Source: Candidatus Bathyarchaeota archaeon (GTDB taxonomy: Archaea; Thermoproteota; Bathyarchaeia; TCS64). Taken from it: a stretch of DNA of 64,000 nucleotides. The notes under the pieces are model-generated. The model was given only the letters and a program-made list of their open reading frames with translations, was not told the origin of the DNA and searched no databases. This document shows, piece after piece, positions 62,859 to 64,000 of the stretch; the first letter of the stretch is position 1; every line of letters starts with the position of its first letter. Made by a program: the position numbers and the translations under genes. Location of the stretch: the NCBI GenBank assembly GCA_026014875.1, contig JAOZHO010000028.1, forward strand, positions 1 to 64,000. The letters run 5' to 3'.

Positions 62859-62994
62859 AAGTTTCACAGTAAACGATTGGACCATCCATTATATCTCTGT
62901 TGCCACTAGGGCGTCTGCATCTCGGTTTCGCCAATCGCCCCCTGGCGCACGTAGAAACTTTTAATCATAAAGTGGATTCAGATAGTGAATCGCT

Positions 62995-63480
62995 ATGAAG
63001 TACCACATGCTCCGCCACGACAAGGAGATCACGGACGAGGAGACACTGAAGAAGATCCTCAAGACCACCCAGTACGTCACCATGGCCATGGTCAAGGATA
63101 ACGAGCCTTACCTCGTCTCCCTCAGCCACGGCTACGACGAAGAGAACCACTGCATCTACTTTCACAGCGCTAAGAAGGGAAAAAAACTCGACTTCCTACG
63201 TGCCACTCCGATGGTCTGGGGCCAGGCATTGCTGGATCACGGCTACGTCGAAATAGAGTGCAGCCACCACTATGCTTCAGTGATGTTCTCGGGGAAGGCG
63301 TCCTTCATCGAGGACAAGGAGGAGAGGTGGAAGGCGATATCATCGATGAATAGGCAGCTCGACCCCAACGCCAAGGACATGATCTCGAAGAGGAAGCCGG
63401 AGAGCCTCGACAGCGTGGTCATCGGAAAGATCGTCATTGACTACTGGTCGGGGAAGAAATCCCCAGAGGTCACCGTATAG
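62995..63480 (+). CDS. PPOX/nitroimidazole-resistance-like flavin protein
   Basis: 161 residues. KKILKTTQYVTMAMVKDNEPYLVSLSHGY marks the split-barrel N-part, YFHSAKKGKKLDFLR near 60 the phosphate site, and YASVMFSGKASFIED the second strand pair. NimA-like proteins bind FMN and reduce small molecules or bind haem. Its short leader has a BRE/TATA CTTTTAATC at 62958. Confidence 0.85.
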   Translation: MKYHMLRHDKEITDEETLKKILKTTQYVTMAMVKDNEPYLVSLSHGYDEENHCIYFHSAKKGKKLDFLRATPMVWGQALLDHGYVEIECSHHYASVMFSGKASFIEDKEERWKAISSMNRQLDPNAKDMISKRKPESLDSVVIGKIVIDYWSGKKSPEVTV

Positions 63481-63503
63481 GGTCAAGCCAGGAAATCCCG
63501 GCT

Positions 63504-64000
63504 TTATTCCCTTGGGATGAGACGTTTCGGATGCCTGAGGTGCCAATCTGTCTTGGATTGGTACGCCCTCGCCACGGCGATTATTGTGTTCTCCTCGTAG
63601 GGCCTCCCCATGAACTGGATCCCCGTGGGCAGCCCCCCGGCGTGAACCCGTTGGGGACGGAGATCGAGGGCAGACCCGCCCCGTTCCCCACGGCACCCAT
63701 GGTGTCCCGGGCGGTCCCCGGCACGATCTTCCTGAACTCCTGATCTATGGGGGACGCCGGTGAACGCCTCGACGGAGCCACCACGGCATCGAAAGGCGCC
63801 ATCGCCTCGTCGACGACCCTGCAGATGACTCCCCTCAGCCTCAGGGCCTTCAAATAGTCCTTGGCCAACACCGCAGTCCTCGCATACGGACCATAATGGC
63901 ACTCGGGGGCAGTCAACTCCCCCGCAGTACCCTTCTCGGTGAACTCATCGAAGGCGCTCGCCGCCTCCGCGTTAAGGATCGTCCGAGTGACCGCCTCGTA
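63504..64000 (-). pseudogene. Amidase C-terminal fragment with frameshift
   Basis: It runs off the window at 64000. The minus strand reads MAPFDAVVAPSRRSPASPID, then VGNGAGLPSISVPNGF, then TPGG in one frame, and LPTGIQFMGRPYEENTIIA in another, so one base is missing in the G6 run near 63639. Amidase-signature hydrolases (GatA-like) end this way: GLP-x-G-x-Q-x-x-G. Either a true frameshift or a homopolymer error. The catalytic Ser-Lys part lies beyond the window. Confidence 0.75.

Overview
The window comes from an archaeon. Hallmarks are a glycerol-1-phosphate dehydrogenase for archaeal lipids, a 20S proteasome beta subunit, the KH/beta-CASP ribonuclease aCPSF1, FEN1, CDC48, SepF, NOB1, an archaeal pyruvate-type radical SAM set, UPF0147, ribosomal protein eL33, AbrB-PhoU and four archaeal tRNAs. 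Promoters are TATA boxes with very short leaders. The gene set fits the TACK/Thermoproteota side (a Bathyarchaeia-like lineage is my guess), but nothing here fixes the phylum.

Layout. 0-3.3 kb: a regulatory block (tRNA-Val, tRNA-Phe, tRNA-Ala, an ArnR1-like winged-helix protein, two response regulators, PadR, TusA) bracketed by inverted GT-rich repeats that end in three 11-bp iterons; a third copy of the repeat follows tRNA-Ser near 41.5 kb. 3.4-10.2 kb: single redox and metabolic genes (OsmC, two likely F420/flavin enzymes, PhoU, C-N hydrolase, cupin) separated by mobile debris: a transposase tail, a 67-bp duplicated IS end and a 312-bp MITE-like element. 10.2-12.8 kb: a gap-pgk operon with a bacterial-type GAPDH, bracketed by two fragments of the same Nudix gene. 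12.9-17.5 kb: EFR1 ferredoxin, an Lrp-like regulator, secreted proteins and remnants. 17.6-42.5 kb: dense housekeeping genes: MFS, the cdc48-wHTH-fen1 operon, egsA, psmB-aCPSF1, sepF, nadK-nob1-pyrC, D-aminoacylase, an ABC exporter, HAD phosphatase, TatD, a pilin/ArnR1-like pair and CBS.

42.5-46.4 kb is an AT-rich island studded with alternating GCGCGC tracts. It carries a two-domain RNA polymerase subunit Rpo5/Rpb5-like protein, eL33, unknown proteins, two 59-residue zinc ribbons and the two fused ends of a deleted aldehyde ferredoxin oxidoreductase. 46.8-64 kb returns to ordinary chromosome: DedA, a Dam-like methylase, M42 peptidase, TrmI, PRPP synthetase, M50 protease, MFS, a stand-alone pyruvate kinase C-terminal domain, AmrS, a second radical SAM enzyme, PmbA/TldD, a D-2-hydroxyacid dehydrogenase, a ZIP transporter, a PPOX protein and a frameshifted amidase cut by the window end.

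The strongest leads are the Rpb5-like protein with an endonuclease-fold N-terminal domain, the iteron-tipped inverted repeats, the Nudix-bracketed gap-pgk cassette, and three genes whose only sensible initiation codon is ACG (or CTG). No CRISPR array was seen.
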